A DNA stretch of 64,000 nucleotides from Luscinia megarhynchos (GCA_034336665.1 CM067592.1:56410473-56474472); one strand, 5' to 3'; shown: positions 54,801 to 64,000, counted from the stretch's first letter. Made by a program: numbers and translations. Notes: generated by a model not told the origin, from the letters alone.

Positions 54801-57596
54801 TTATTTGAATGATTTAAAAACTTTTTTCTTATTTTCTACTGTTACAGCAAGGCTGATGATAACTTTTTTTTTTTCCCAGAAAAATGCCAGGCACTCTGAA
54901 TTTTATACAGCCTGAATAAAAAAAACACTAGCACTTAATTCAGTGTTTCTTATGTTGCCTTATATGAAAAGACAAAAACCCTTGTAACAGTATTAAAATG
55001 GTAAGATACAAAAGCAGTTCTGTATTGGAAGCTTCCAGGTGCCTCCACAGTTATGGGCTGTAATGGATTTCTACATGATTTTTACAAGTTTAACAAATTA
55101 TCACATCTAACAAACATTGTCCAATTAGAAGAGCAGTTGTTAGGTAATTTTTCCCCTGGGTACTGTCCCATTGGGGCTGGTCCAGAGCTTTTTTGCTCTA
55201 CTTCTTGTTATATCTTCTCAGATTCTGATTGCAAAAAAAAAAAATGTTCTTCTTGTAGGTTGTCTTCTTGAAAATAAGACTAATCAGTATTTCAGGAATG
55301 TTGTAGAAGGTTAGCTCATTCCTCTAAAATGTAAGAGAAAGGGTAGGAAAAATACCAGTATCTGTATAACTATGTATATATGGTCTAAAAAAGCTACAAA
55401 CACATGAAAAACACTTAAAAAGTAAAAATCTTTAGGTGTAACTTAGATAGGACTTAATTGAACTAATACCATGTCAGAAAGCACACTGACACAGAATTAA
55501 GTACTTGTTCCTTTCTAATTTGGATTTTTATGAAACTACACAAATACAAAAATTCTAGATTTTTCTTACCTTAAATTGCACAAATAATCCTGTGAACAGC
55601 AATCAGTGAATGAAGAAATAGCAATTCAAGAGAAACAGAATGCGCTCCCTAAAATACTGCTTGTCATACTGCACTTTTCTCTAAGGCTTACCAAACTAAC
55701 ATATTTTTCTTTCAAAAAGACCCAAAACAAACAAACAAACAAAAAACAACAAACAAAAACCAAAAAAACCCGCAAAAAACTAACAAAAAACCTAAACAAA
55801 CAAACAAAAAACCACACACAAATAGACCTGTATAAGTTTATAAGTTGTATTTTCCAGATGTGGCGGACAATGGTATCAAGATTCACACAAGAACTGGTAG
55901 CTCAACAGCCAGCTTGTTGAGAAGAGCCACACAGTCCTCCCCTATTTCAATAAAAACTATTAACTTCATTTTGTGACGTTTTCTGATTTCTTTTGTGCTA
56001 CTACTCTACAGAGGCTTGATTGTCTGGATCTTGTGACTGCATTTTACCTGCTCAAACAGGAAGCCTATGAACTGCTGAGACAGAATTTATTTTAGTGGGC
56101 TCATTTATAGACAAAAGCCAATACTCTAATTTGACTCTAGGTTTCCTTTTGTCTCAGTCTTTGCTCAGCAAATCACGATATATTTTATTATTAAAAAGGA
56201 GATAACTTTAAAGCAAGCAATTCATCTGCCTTTTCTTCAAACTCTTATTTTGAGAAACTTATCTTCCAGTGGAAGTACTTAAATTCTAATCTTAAATTTC
56301 ACTTCTCTTTAGCAAGTTTCACATCCAGAAGAAAAGGAAAAGGAAAAGGAAAAGGAAAAGGAAAAGGAAAAGGAAAAGATAATTTTGAGGGTGAAAATAT
56401 TTTAGATTATTTACTACTTAATAAGGTCGCTCTGCCCCGGCACTGGTTTTGCAGTTCAAAAGAGAAAAAAAGCATCTTATAGCACCCACAAAGCAAATCT
56501 CGGGTTGTCTGGTGACAGCTGAACAAGTTCATGTGCAATAGCACCTACGGGGCATAGCTGTTTACAGCAGCCACCCATCCTACTCCACCACGCTTCTGAA
56601 ATTGCGTGTGGCCAGCGTCTTTAAACCCATGCCCAAACACGCAGCCGGAATCCCGGGTTCCTGACAAGGACGCGCTCCCCGGCTCGCAGCTTGAGGCGGT
56701 GGGGAGCTGTCAGCGGACACGCTGGGGCGGGATGGGGATTCTGAGACGGGCTCCGTGTCCCAGGCACTGGGCACAGGCACTGCCCGCCCCCCTCGCCGCA
56801 GTCAGAGGCACTGAGAGCCCGGAGTCGTCCGGCGGCGCTGCAGGTGAAGCCGCCTGCCGCCGGGGAGCCCGGGCAGCCTGGCCGGGAGCGCAGCCCGTAG
56901 TCGGCTCCCTCGGGATGCGGTCCCTGGAGCAGCTCCCGCCGTGCGGAGCAGCCTCCCCTCCCGCGCTCCAGCTCCCGCAGCCGCCCCGGGCCCGGCTCCC
57001 GCCGCCTACCTGCTCTGCCCGCCGTCGGTGTAGCGGGTGAGGAAGAGCCCGTCGAGGTCCTCCTCCAGCCGGCCCTGGAAGCCCAGCTGCAGCACGTAGC
57101 GGCGCCCGGCGCGGAGCCGCCCGCGGAGCTGCAGCACCGCCACCTCGCCCGCCTCGTCGTGCCGCAGCCCCGCCACCTGCACGGCGGCGCCCGGCTCGGA
57201 CAGCGGCCCGGCCACGGCGGCGGCCCCGCGGCTCCGCAGCCCGGAGCTGTGCAGCACCGCCGCGCCCGTGTCCCGCAGGCAGCGCACCGTGATGTTCACC
57301 TGCCCGCTGAAGGCGAAGGGCCCCGCCTGGCCCGGCCGCACCCGCGGCCACAGCTCCAGGTCGTAGTGGAGCGGCAGGAGGTGGCGGGGCAGGCGGCGCA
57401 CGGAGCCGGCGGCGGCCGCGGGCGGTGGGGGCGCAAGCAGGGCCGGGGGCGCGGGGCGAGGGCGGCGGCGGCTCCTGCCGGCAGCGCCCGTAGAGAGCGG
57501 CGAGCGCCAGCAGCGCGGCCAGCAGCGCCAGCAGCACGCGGCCCCTGCGGCCGCCGCCCGCCGCCCCACGTAGAGCCCCCCGCCGCGGGGCCGCAT
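24723..57596 (-). CDS. LVRN: Laeverin (aminopeptidase Q), M1 zinc metallopeptidase, complete coding region of 20 exons
   Basis: Twenty exons join in phase to 957 codons plus TGA; human laeverin is about 990 residues. Family role: a type II membrane ectopeptidase of the gluzincin M1 family that removes N-terminal residues from peptides, best known from placental trophoblast. Seen in the translation: an N-terminal M1 beta domain (about 65-290), a GGMEN motif at 343-347, HELGH at 379-383 with the third zinc ligand E402 in NEGLAS, catalytic Y467 in TYSKG, then a beta and C-terminal helical ERAP1-like domain (about 520-957). Several stretches (MFPEMQVS at 597-604, [12 protein letters not shown] near 667, [10 protein letters not shown] near 793) match laeverin over APN, APA or ERAP. 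Start chosen because GLYVGR after the first Met resembles human GFYVSR. Odd: the hydrophobic anchor of exon 1 is out of frame, and intron 5 uses a GC donor. The gene lies upstream of ARL14EPL and COMMD10 on the same strand, as in human. Confidence 0.95.
25549..25624 (-). CDS. LVRN: LVRN exon 19 (residues 884-909)
   Basis: Acceptor TTTACAG, donor GTAAAC. Encodes [19 protein letters not shown]. Found by phase and homology. Confidence 0.93.
26686..26826 (-). CDS. LVRN: LVRN exon 18 (residues 837-883, split codon 884)
   Basis: Acceptor TAACAG, donor GTAAGC. Encodes YLQYGLSDP and [12 protein letters not shown], the W-F-xxNW helix of the family. Confidence 0.95.
28335..28505 (-). CDS. LVRN: LVRN exon 17 (residues 780-836, split codon 837)
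   Basis: Acceptor TTGCAG, donor GTGACC. Encodes [16 protein letters not shown] and [16 protein letters not shown], the conserved ALxCxxxPWxL segment of M1 C-terminal domains. Confidence 0.96.
28506..32181 (-). other. LVRN: LVRN intron 16
   Basis: 3.7 kb, the second largest intron; no gene or named repeat seen. Confidence 0.75.
32182..32289 (-). CDS. LVRN: LVRN exon 16 (residues 744-779, split codon 780)
   Basis: Acceptor CTTCAAG, donor GTAAGA. Encodes [19 protein letters not shown] and [11 protein letters not shown], matching human laeverin. Confidence 0.94.
32951..33045 (-). CDS. LVRN: LVRN exon 15 (residues 713-743, split codon 744)
   Basis: Acceptor TTTAAAAG, a weak polypyrimidine tract, donor GTAAGT. 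Encodes [18 protein letters not shown] and ends ALEDDYFA. Confidence 0.91.
33912..34065 (-). CDS. LVRN: LVRN exon 14 (residues 661-712)
   Basis: Acceptor TATATAG, donor GTGTGA. Encodes [18 protein letters not shown], nearly the human laeverin string; start of the helical C-terminal domain. Confidence 0.96.
35300..35355 (-). CDS. LVRN: LVRN exon 13 (residues 643-660, split codon 661)
   Basis: Acceptor CTGCAG, donor GTAAGT. Encodes [18 protein letters not shown], the M1 RAQLIDDAF-type helix. Confidence 0.94.
35356..37503 (-). other. LVRN: LVRN intron 12
   Basis: 2.1 kb; contains a short (CAAC)n tract near 37.06-37.08 kb and unassigned moderately GC-rich sequence at 35.8-36.9 kb, perhaps an old repeat. 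Confidence 0.7.
37504..37643 (-). CDS. LVRN: LVRN exon 12 (residues 596-642)
   Basis: Acceptor TTTACAG, donor GTAAGA. Encodes [14 protein letters not shown] and [12 protein letters not shown]; the first is diagnostic of laeverin, the second an M1-wide signature. Confidence 0.96.
37644..39468 (-). other. LVRN: LVRN intron 11
   Basis: 1.8 kb, standard GT-AG; nothing recognised. Confidence 0.75.
39469..39545 (-). CDS. LVRN: LVRN exon 11 (residues 570-595, split codon 596)
   Basis: Acceptor TTTAAG, donor GTAAGT. Encodes [18 protein letters not shown], with sequons NNT and NGS. Confidence 0.93.
39546..42221 (-). other. LVRN: LVRN introns 9 and 10 (around exon 10)
   Basis: Introns 41212-42221 and 39546-41041. 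A short (TA)n run lies at about 40.98-41.0 kb. No other feature recognised. Confidence 0.75.
41042..41211 (-). CDS. LVRN: LVRN exon 10 (residues 514-569, split codon 570)
   Basis: Acceptor TTTCAG, donor GTAGGT. Encodes [18 protein letters not shown], the end of the catalytic domain and start of the beta-sandwich domain. Confidence 0.94.
42222..42287 (-). CDS. LVRN: LVRN exon 9 (residues 492-513)
   Basis: Acceptor CTCACAG, donor GTACTC, 22 codons ([17 protein letters not shown]). Separated from exon 8 by an intron of only 133 bases. Confidence 0.93.
42421..42486 (-). CDS. LVRN: LVRN exon 8 (residues 470-491)
   Basis: Acceptor CTCCAG, donor GTAAGT, 22 codons ([12 protein letters not shown] and on). 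Too short to stand out as an open frame alone, but in phase with both neighbours and close to human laeverin. Confidence 0.93.
42487..43159 (-). other. LVRN: LVRN intron 7
   Basis: 0.67 kb; more than half is a promoter-like or LTR-like segment. Confidence 0.8.
42560..42945 (-). mobile_element. LTR-like segment with CCAAT and TATA boxes, sense to LVRN
   Basis: On the minus strand two CCAAT boxes (near 42785 and 42724) precede TATAAAAG at 42675-42668. The segment is GC-richer than its surroundings, and such clustering is typical of a retroviral U3. No terminal repeats or polyadenylation signal could be fixed. Confidence 0.35.
43160..43300 (-). CDS. LVRN: LVRN exon 7 (residues 423-469; catalytic tyrosine)
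   Basis: Acceptor TTGCAG, donor GTAAAA, 47 whole codons. Ends [11 protein letters not shown]467 is the conserved transition-state-stabilising tyrosine of M1 enzymes. Confidence 0.95.
43301..45362 (-). other. LVRN: LVRN intron 6
   Basis: 2.1 kb, standard GT-AG; holds a plus-strand CR1 3' end at about 43.80-44.25 kb. Confidence 0.8.
43800..44250 (+). mobile_element. CR1 LINE 3' end
   Basis: Reads GCTCAGCCTGGGAAGAGAGG, GGAGACATTCAAAAGATGTC and ends in CATTCTGTGACTCTGTG, the CR1 3' UTR with its short terminal direct repeats. It is 5'-truncated and antisense to LVRN. Confidence 0.9.
45363..45476 (-). CDS. LVRN: LVRN exon 6 (residues 385-422; third zinc ligand)
   Basis: Acceptor AATTTAAG, donor GTAAGT, 38 whole codons. 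Starts [21 protein letters not shown]402 lies 18 residues after H383, the canonical HExxH-x18-E spacing. Confidence 0.96.
45477..46828 (-). other. LVRN: LVRN intron 5, GC-AG type
   Basis: 1.35 kb; 5' end GCATGT and 3' end AATTTAAG. The only non-GT donor in the gene. Confidence 0.85.
46829..46983 (-). CDS. LVRN: LVRN exon 5 (residues 333-384; GGMEN and HELGH motifs)
   Basis: Acceptor TTCAG. Encodes [15 protein letters not shown] and ends with VSHELGHQ, so both the exopeptidase motif and two zinc-binding histidines are in this exon. The only donor in phase with exon 6 is GCATGT directly after the CAG codon, a GC donor. Reading to the next GT (7 bases later) would break the frame into exon 6. 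Confidence 0.93.
46984..49149 (-). other. LVRN: LVRN intron 4
   Basis: 2.2 kb, standard GT-AG. A moderately GC-rich patch at 48.6-48.9 kb may be an old repeat that I cannot name. Confidence 0.75.
49150..49276 (-). CDS. LVRN: LVRN exon 4 (residues 291-332, split codon 333)
   Basis: Acceptor TTGCAG, donor GTGAGA. Encodes [10 protein letters not shown] and ends YPLPKT, the segment leading into the GXMEN region. Contains NIT and NVS sequons. Confidence 0.95.
49277..51305 (-). other. LVRN: LVRN intron 3
   Basis: 2.0 kb, standard GT-AG; nothing else recognised. Confidence 0.8.
51306..51445 (-). CDS. LVRN: LVRN exon 3 (residues 244-290)
   Basis: Pyrimidine-rich acceptor ending CTAG, donor GTAGGT, phase 1 in and phase 0 out. 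Encodes WTVTTFNTS and [17 protein letters not shown], close to human laeverin. Confidence 0.95.
51446..52643 (-). other. LVRN: LVRN intron 2
   Basis: 1.2 kb, AT-rich, standard GT-AG; nothing else recognised. Confidence 0.8.
52644..52786 (-). CDS. LVRN: LVRN exon 2 (residues 196-243, split codon 244)
   Basis: Acceptor ACACAG, donor GTAGGT. Encodes the M1 signature [19 protein letters not shown], where the substrate-binding region of the N-terminal domain lies. A second GT four bases downstream is out of phase with exon 3 and was not used. Confidence 0.95.
55722..55818 (+). repeat. A-rich (CAAA)n tract
   Basis: CAAACAAACAAAC repeated with AAAAAC interruptions; a simple repeat in LVRN intron 1. 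Confidence 0.85.
56331..56378 (+). repeat. (GAAAAG)8 hexanucleotide array
   Basis: Eight perfect GAAAAG units, about 630 bases inside intron 1 from exon 1 of LVRN. Confidence 0.97.
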
Positions 57597-58030
57597 CCCG
57601 CCGCTCTGCGGGAGTCCGCGGGCCAGCGGGGGCGGGCCGCGCCGCGGCGGGCGGGCTCCCCCCGGCCCGGGGAAGCCTGCCCGGCAGGGGTGCTCCGGGG
57701 GGCGGGCGGCCGGGACACCGGCCCCGTGCGGGCAGCGGGGCGCGGCGGAGCCTCAGCCGGGGGAAGCTGCCGGCTGCCCCGTCCCGCCTGCCTCGGCAGC
57801 CTGAGGGGGAATCGCCACGGCGGGGCCGGGCGGCCGCTCCTTATGTCCGTGCGGGTGGCCGTGGGGCGGGAGATGCGGGACGCCGAGGAGCCCCCGGGAA
57901 TGAGGCATAACGGCGCTGCCCGGACAGACGGACCGGCCCCCGGTGGTCCCGCCGTGTCTCGGCGCAGGGCGGCAGCTCGGGGCGGCAGAAAGCTCTGGAA
58001 CCGGAGGCGACCGTCGGGCCGGTGATGGGG
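56640..58030. promoter_or_regulatory. LVRN: CpG island, LVRN promoter and exon 1
   Basis: About 1.4 kb of very high GC and CpG content spanning exon 1 and the 430 bases upstream of the ATG. No TATA box seen near the start. It falls abruptly into AT-rich sequence at an A-rich (CAAA)n tract (58050-58095). Confidence 0.75.
57010..57596 (-). CDS. LVRN: LVRN exon 1 (start codon, residues 1-195, split codon 196)
   Basis: ATG at 57596; donor GTAGGC at 57009, leaving two bases of codon 196. The frame used gives GLYVGRR near the start and [11 protein letters not shown] near residue 75, both laeverin-like, and it stays open throughout. The expected signal-anchor ([17 protein letters not shown]) is at 57537-57481 in another frame, so residues about 20-55 as read are arginine- and proline-rich instead of hydrophobic. 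The exon is extremely GC-rich and lies in the CpG island. Confidence 0.85.
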
Positions 58031-58046
58031 GTTCCTCAAGTACCGG

Positions 58047-58097
58047 CCAGAAAAAGAAACAAACAAACAAACAAACAAAAACAAAACAAAAAACAAT
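58047..58097 (+). repeat. (CAAA)n simple repeat at island edge
   Basis: AAACAAACAAACAAACAAAC with A-rich extension; marks the boundary of the CpG island. Confidence 0.85.
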
Positions 58098-58099
58098 CC

Positions 58100-61000
58100 C
58101 AAACCGGTCAAACATTCCTATGTCTGCAGGAGAAAATACCAGAAAATGGCAGGACCACCATTAGAGGAGCGCGAGTGCTGTGGTTATCTGTTCTCGAGGG
58201 AAATCTACGTGTTAGATGGTCGAGTCTGAAAAATCTTTGGTACATAAAGGCGCGACCAAAGTGAGTTTCTAATAGATAATTTAGAGTCTCATTTCCTGCT
58301 CAGTTCGGTTGAGGCTATAAACATCACTGTGCTGTCCATACGTAGTTAACTCCTTTACAAGCAATAGGATTAATCCCGTGTTCCCATTTAAACACGTACT
58401 TTAAGGGTTTGCCAGCTGGGGCTGGATTGCCAGTAAGATTGAAAAATGAAATCTTGTAAAATTTCCTGGTGTTTTTTTCTCTGTTGCAGCTCCTTTTTAA
58501 AATCATGATGAGCTGTGCATTAACAGGAGCAGAAGACAGGAGCAGTGGCTCTTGGGTGCCATTGCCTCAGACACTTTGTAAATAGGATTACAAGTATAGT
58601 TTCCCCCTCCATTTTTTTTCCCCTTTTTTTCCCCTTTAATTTACTTCCAACCAATACACACCACCGGCATTGTCTAGAACCCAAGATAATTTCCTGGGAC
58701 TTGTAGTCTGCACAAGAGCCACCTTCACCACCAAACATCTTTGTTTGCAAAATTGAGGCACTGTTTGGTCACCAGAATTAAAGCAAACTCACCTCAATGA
58801 CCTCACTCTAAAGGTTGTGTCTTCTTCTAATTTAGCTGTTAATTTTCCTGTTGTCCTATACAGAATACAGGTATTGATTTCCTCATGCTGGGTACAGCTG
58901 GGTGGGCTGCTCCAGGTCAAGGTAACAGCTCTGAGCCACTGCACTGTGAAAATTTCATGTTCCAGCAGAAGTCTATGATCTGTTTTCCTGTTGCTTGAGG
59001 GATGGGCCGATGGAATGGCCGATGTCAGAGGGAATACCCTCGGACAGCCTGCTCCACTGGTTGCATCTCTCCCACTCTCCCTGCCTCATCTGCTGCCTGT
59101 CCCAATGCCTTTGCTGCTGCTGCCCATTAGGTTCACAACACATTATCTTCTGGTGCTAGCTCACCCACCTTCCTTTTCTTTTTTCACACAGCTTGACTTG
59201 TATGTTTCTGTTTCCATGCTTCTTTTTTCATTTGCTTTTCCTTTACCCCAGTGCTCCCCACCCACAGCCTGTGACTTTTTGTTTCCCTGGTTCCAGCCTT
59301 CGCACTCTTTCTGCTCAACCCGCCATCCTTGCACATGCCTCACATAACTTTACTTTTCATCTTGCACATCAGCAGCCTCTCTCTTTTCTCCTAGCATGTT
59401 TTGCAACATCCATCATATTCCTCTCCTATTAAGACTTTACAATAATTTCCAGCCATCCCTTGGAGGCTGCCGGACCTGCAGCCCTGAACTAACTGCCCTC
59501 CAAAAAGTATGACCTGACTACTGCATGTCACTTAAATATTTCACAGAAAATGTATTCAAGTGTTTAGGAAAATATCTTTTCCTTCTTGTTGACATTGTAA
59601 GCTTGGGAAACAGTTTGTTGTGCCAGTCCAAAGACTTCTATGAAGAAGCACCGACACACTAGGTAGACTAGGCAAGAAAAATGTGCTCCCAGAATCAGAA
59701 GAGAAAAGACAGCACTGTAGAGAAGGATATAATGGGAAGAGGAGTACAGATTTTGTAGAAAATTAAGGAGGATTTCTATGTCCTATTTTCCAAATTTTTT
59801 TAATTCATCCTCAACCCTGTTCAGTAAAGCCATTCTCAGCCACTTAACTCCTCAAAACAATGCACAGGAAAAATTAAACCTGAGGCATTTAATTATACAT
59901 CTGTGAAAAGAAGCAGAACTCCTCAGTGATAAGTAGTGCAGACCCCATGGGAAGGTAGCCCCTATTAGCAGTGCAGGGATATGTTTCAAAGTTTACCGTT
60001 CATGTCTGTGAAACACCATTCATTTTCTCTTGTTTTCAGTGGAGAATTCAAACATGCTACTTTCCTACATTAACACATAATAAACCCTCAATAGTTATGA
60101 TTTAGAATAAATGCTTTTTAAAATGTTGTTTAACTACCTTTTCCCCTCAAACAATTTATAATCTCACAAAGTGACTGATGGGTGAAGGCCACAACTGGAC
60201 ATTTCCCTGCTGGTGGGAACATATATACCAGGGAATGCTAGAAATGGGAAAATAGAGGAGCTTCTGGTGCAAATATTACGGTTTATCCCTTTTGCTGAAC
60301 TTTGCAAAGTTAAGCCATCTGAATGACATGCTCCTGGAGCTGAAGATACAGGAGGTCCCAGACACTCTGACCCAGGCACTCTGACCTGGCAAGGGAGGCA
60401 GAGTTTTTTTATTCAGACCACAGCACAGATCAAATCCTGACCTTGGACAGAAACAGGAGGCTTATATTTAAGTCAGAAGAAGCTTTTAATACATATCTGA
60501 AGGCAGAAACAAATCACCTGCTATAATAGAAGTCAGACAGTTCTGTTGCTTTGAAGAACACCAAAGCATCTGACAAACTTAACTGTCGTGTTTCAGATGA
60601 TGGGGTCTGTGCCAGGCTCACCAGCTGTTCAAAGTACTATTGGTGTCCCCGAAATTTTGAACAACAGAGAAAGGCCACATCTGACAGCATGGGATCTACT
60701 GCCTATTAATGTGCAGTAAGTAAACCACACTTCCTATGGCAGCTGGCCAGGAAATTTTATGTATTTCAAGTAGCAAAATGCTACTATGACCCTCCCCTAA
60801 AGATTTTCAAGATTTTAAGGTTAATAGTATTGCCTTAATAAAAAATACTGTAATGTCATCATAAATTGTATCTACTGAATGCCAAGAAAAAAGATAATCA
60901 TATGTTTAAGCAATGTGAAATAATTTTTATGCTGAAAGATGATCCCCTCAATCACATAAGAATGTGATTTGTTCATTCTAATTTGAGAATGAGTGATGGC

Positions 61001-64000
61001 TCATATGGCAATTTCAGCATTCAGTTGAGGGTGATCAGCACTTCTGAAACTTTGTTTTTAATAGATTTGATCATGTTTCTCCTTCAGGTTTTGGGGAAGT
61101 GCCTGATTTCTTCTGTATTTACAAGATCAGAACTTCTAGGCATGAGGAGTCCATGTGCACAGTGAAATCCCCCTCTCCCCCCTTTTTTAAAAACTTGGTC
61201 TGCTCATTTCACAAAGTTTAATTTGCTCTTCATCATTTATTGTCCTTCGTTAACAATAATGTATCACAGCCAAAAATGTTGTAATGCCTGGGAGCATCTG
61301 TGGCAGGAACTACCCCATGGAAGATGCTGAAGCTGCCATGAAAAAGCTGGTAAAAACCATTGCTCTGAAGGTCCAAATGAGTGGATACCTCAGGAAGTTT
61401 CACAATCACCTAAAGTAGAAGGTGTGAGCTACAGGTGACCATGCACAGTTAGCATAGCTGCAAGAAAGTTTTATACAGATGAACACAGCATAAGCACGTG
61501 AGGACCTTATCTTCTGTCTGGACACGTTTAAGAAGTTCTCAGCTTTCCTATGGACTCAGGATGAACACTTTATGTCATTCTTTATGGAGTATGCATCTTC
61601 AATGTCAAACTCAACACACATGATAATTGCTACCAAGTAACTAGAATTAAACTTGAAAGAATGACGCTTCTTCCCCTAATAAGAAAAAAAAAACCCAACA
61701 AACCTAACCAAGTCAACAAAAACACAAAGCAAACAAACAAGCAACCCAAACAAGCAGAAACCAGACTCATCACCAGACTCTGTTCCACTGATATTGTACA
61801 GTCCTGGTACTATGAGCGGATATAAAGTTTAGAAGTTGTCACAGCAGTAACTGAACACAGATCTGTATTTGTGTTGACAAGACTGCCTTAATTGGCCAGT
61901 ACAGTGCAATACAGAAGGGCAATGTGGAGAAGATTTCAAATTTGAAAGGGTCACATTTGACAAAGCATTGCAATGTCATCAAAAAGCATGAAATTGAAAA
62001 TTCAGGTTAATGATTTTGAGTGAGATGTCATTGTGCAATGATCACCATATGAGCAAGTTATACACCTAATACATCATACAACCACAAAGTATACCTCTAA
62101 TTAAATAGTTGTATGCAAGGAAGCATGCTTGAAATGCTACCGTTATTGGTAATGATGTACAATCTACAACTGGAGGGGTTTTTTAACCCATGCTTTGATT
62201 AAAATATGTTCCTTGGTGTTTCAGACTGACCGGCCACTGATAATCCTCTGTCTTGCAGACAATGGAGCCATGCAAAAATTTGTAAATTCCGTTCTCATTT
62301 GGTGGACCAGCTGTGAGCTGTTTACCAGGACCTTGCTGACTGCCTCTGTACGTCTGTGTACTACTGGGATGGTTTGGATCTGCACAGCAAATGCTGGGTA
62401 GGAGTAACAGGTCTCACCACTGGAGAAAGAACAACCATTGGAGCAAAACAAAGCTATTTCTTTGGGTACTTCTGCTTGTGAAGGACAACAGAGTAGTCCC
62501 TAAATGGTGTGGGTGAAATAGAATAATGATGAATCTGTGAGGAGAGTCACGGTGCTGAAGACTCCCTCCAAAGAGCTGAGGGTGCTCAAAGAAGCCAGCA
62601 GGATCTGCAGCCCTGTTTGAAGGTAGGACACATAGGAAAAGCACCTCCTCCTCAGGGAGGGTCAGGAAAGCATTTCTAGGAAACTTGAAGAGATCCACAG
62701 AACAGTATGGAAAGCAACAAAGAAGTATGCACAACTGACATGAAAACCACTATCCAGAATAAGAGCAGAAGATGACAATTAAGGAGGCTGCATTTTTATA
62801 AGTTTTTGGTTTTTTTTTTTAATAGCTGCTGATAGTATCAGTTGGCCTGGAAGTTTTGGCAGGCAGTTGATAAACTAAGTCTTGCAACTGAGGCTGTATG
62901 GAAATGAAACATGACATTTTCATCAGTCTGCTTAGCAAGAAAAAAACCCTTTGGAACAATGCACTCTGGAATGAAGTTTTGAAAGAAAATTGTTGCAGAT
63001 TTAATAAAATAAGGATGAGTGTATTCATGAAACTTTGTTCCAGACACCATTTAACCTCTTGTCTTGTGAAATTTAATGTTTTCTGATTATTACTGAGCTT
63101 AAAAACAACTTGCAGAGGTAATAGCTTTTCTCCAAATATGCCAACATTTTCAGGCTTGCATCCTGTCAGACTGCATGGAAGTGGTTAGTAGATTGATATT
63201 GCTTCATATGATGAATGGTGTAATTTTTTAAATCGTTGTCTCTTTTTATTGTATGTTTTACAAGCCTTAGATGCCCATTATTTTTCTGGGAGCTTAGCTG
63301 AAATCAGCCAGGAATGTAGTACTTATCCCCCGAGTGCTTGTCATTCTGAAATTTATCAGCTCTCTAGGAGGAATATCAAGTAAAACTTCGAAAAATTTAT
63401 GTATTGGGATACTCAAACCTTTTTCTCACCCATGGAGTTGGACCAGTGGACTTGGATCAAGGACCCACGTGTCTCCTCTCATTTCATCTGCTTTTGTTGC
63501 AAGGAGAGCTCTTGGATGGTATGCAAGCCTAAGACTGCAACAGCCAAGTACAGGAAATGCTTTACAAAGCTCACCTCAGCCCTAGAGCTGCAGGGGGAGC
63601 TGGAAGGGAAATAAGCAGAACCTTAGGGTATCCAGCTTGCTTTCCTGTTAGGACAGGGGGATAACAGAAGAGATTTCTGGTTGGAAATAACCTCTTTCAT
63701 CTGCACCAGGCTGGTGCCAGCCAGTCCAGCTGTCCAGAACACTGGGCCGTGCTCAGTCTTTGTCAGGACCTTTGAAGTGTCTCTCCTGGGGCACACTGTG
63801 CACTCCAGCCACTGATGGGCATTCAGCCCAGGACACAGAAGACAGAGGTCCAGGGCACCACAGCTAATCCAAAGTTAAATCCCTGGCAAGGCACATGCTT
63901 TGGGGGCTGTGTCCTCTGTATTGACTGCTTTCCTTCTTTAGGGTCACCATATCTGTAAATGTCAACTTAATCTTTCTTAGCCCATTTTCCTAAGAAAATG
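58100..64000. other. Upstream flank of LVRN, no gene seen
   Basis: No exon of the expected next neighbour (AP3S1 in human) could be recognised. Includes a C/T-rich stretch (59.0-59.45 kb) and an A/C-rich stretch (61.68-61.76 kb). The last 600 bases are moderately GC-rich without clear identity. Confidence 0.6.

Larger units (their letters stand above)
52787..57009 (-). other. LVRN: LVRN intron 1
   Basis: 4.2 kb. Contains an A-rich (CAAA)n tract at about 55.72-55.82 kb and a (GAAAAG)8 array at 56331-56378; no other gene seen. Confidence 0.8.

Noticed and set aside
56710..57537. 275-codon minus-strand open frame starting with a leucine/alanine-rich segment
   Set aside because: Its first 20 codons are the out-of-frame LVRN anchor; the rest is GC-rich shadow sequence running through the exon 1 donor into intron 1, with no domain.
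57159..58025. 288-codon plus-strand open frame over the LVRN promoter
   Set aside because: Antisense shadow in a GC-extreme CpG island, where stop codons are rare; low-complexity Arg/Ala/Gly/Pro content and no homology.
59000..59432. Pyrimidine-rich plus-strand frames (118 and 79 codons)
   Set aside because: Low-complexity Leu/Phe/Pro content from a C/T-rich tract; no evidence of coding.
62195..62401. 68-codon plus-strand open frame near the right edge
   Set aside because: Cys/Trp-rich but without homology, and it does not resemble AP3S1, the expected next gene.

Overview
The window is vertebrate nuclear DNA, most likely from a bird. Three protein-coding genes can be read exon by exon, with GT-AG introns, CpG-rich first exons, degraded CR1 (chicken-repeat-1) LINE copies and several LTR-like retroviral remnants. 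Gene order matches the tetrapod block LVRN - ARL14EPL - COMMD10 (human 5q23). The genome is AT-rich outside promoters. Nothing here looks prokaryotic, and I found no CRISPR array, tRNA or rRNA.

Layout, all three genes on the minus strand. (1) 1-3143: the first three exons of COMMD10; the gene runs off the left edge. An antisense LTR-like element lies in its intron 2. (2) 3144-14804: intergenic, with a 13-bp minisatellite (about 3.61-4.21 kb), a CR1 reverse-transcriptase relic at 7.65-8.1 kb, a G-run array at 8.66 kb, a nested CR1 at 11.35-12.8 kb and an LTR-like unit at 12.96-13.66 kb. (3) 14805-16999: ARL14EPL, four coding exons, with a small CpG cluster upstream at 17.3 kb. (4) 17.0-24.7 kb: intergenic, with an orphan CpG island at 22.3-22.6 kb, two LTR-like units pointing towards each other, and between them a 43-bp CCAAT-box tandem array with a TATA box. 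(5) 24723-57596: the complete coding region of LVRN (laeverin, aminopeptidase Q), 20 exons and 957 codons, with its CpG island promoter at 56.6-58.0 kb. (6) 57.6-64.0 kb: upstream flank with no gene that I can support.

LVRN is the main content. The exon chain is phase-consistent from ATG to TGA and carries a complete M1 zinc site (H379, H383, E402), the proton-donor tyrosine (Y467) and a GGMEN exopeptidase motif. Its oddities are an exon 1 in which the hydrophobic membrane anchor sits in a different frame from both the start codon and the rest of the exon, and a GC-AG intron placed directly after the HELGHQ codons.

The three genes are neighbours by ancestry and not a functional pathway: COMMD10 is a Commander/NF-kB-linked COMM protein, ARL14EPL a cysteine-rich ARL14EP paralogue, LVRN an ectopeptidase. 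I see no evidence for a wholly new biological system; the observations worth a check are listed as findings.
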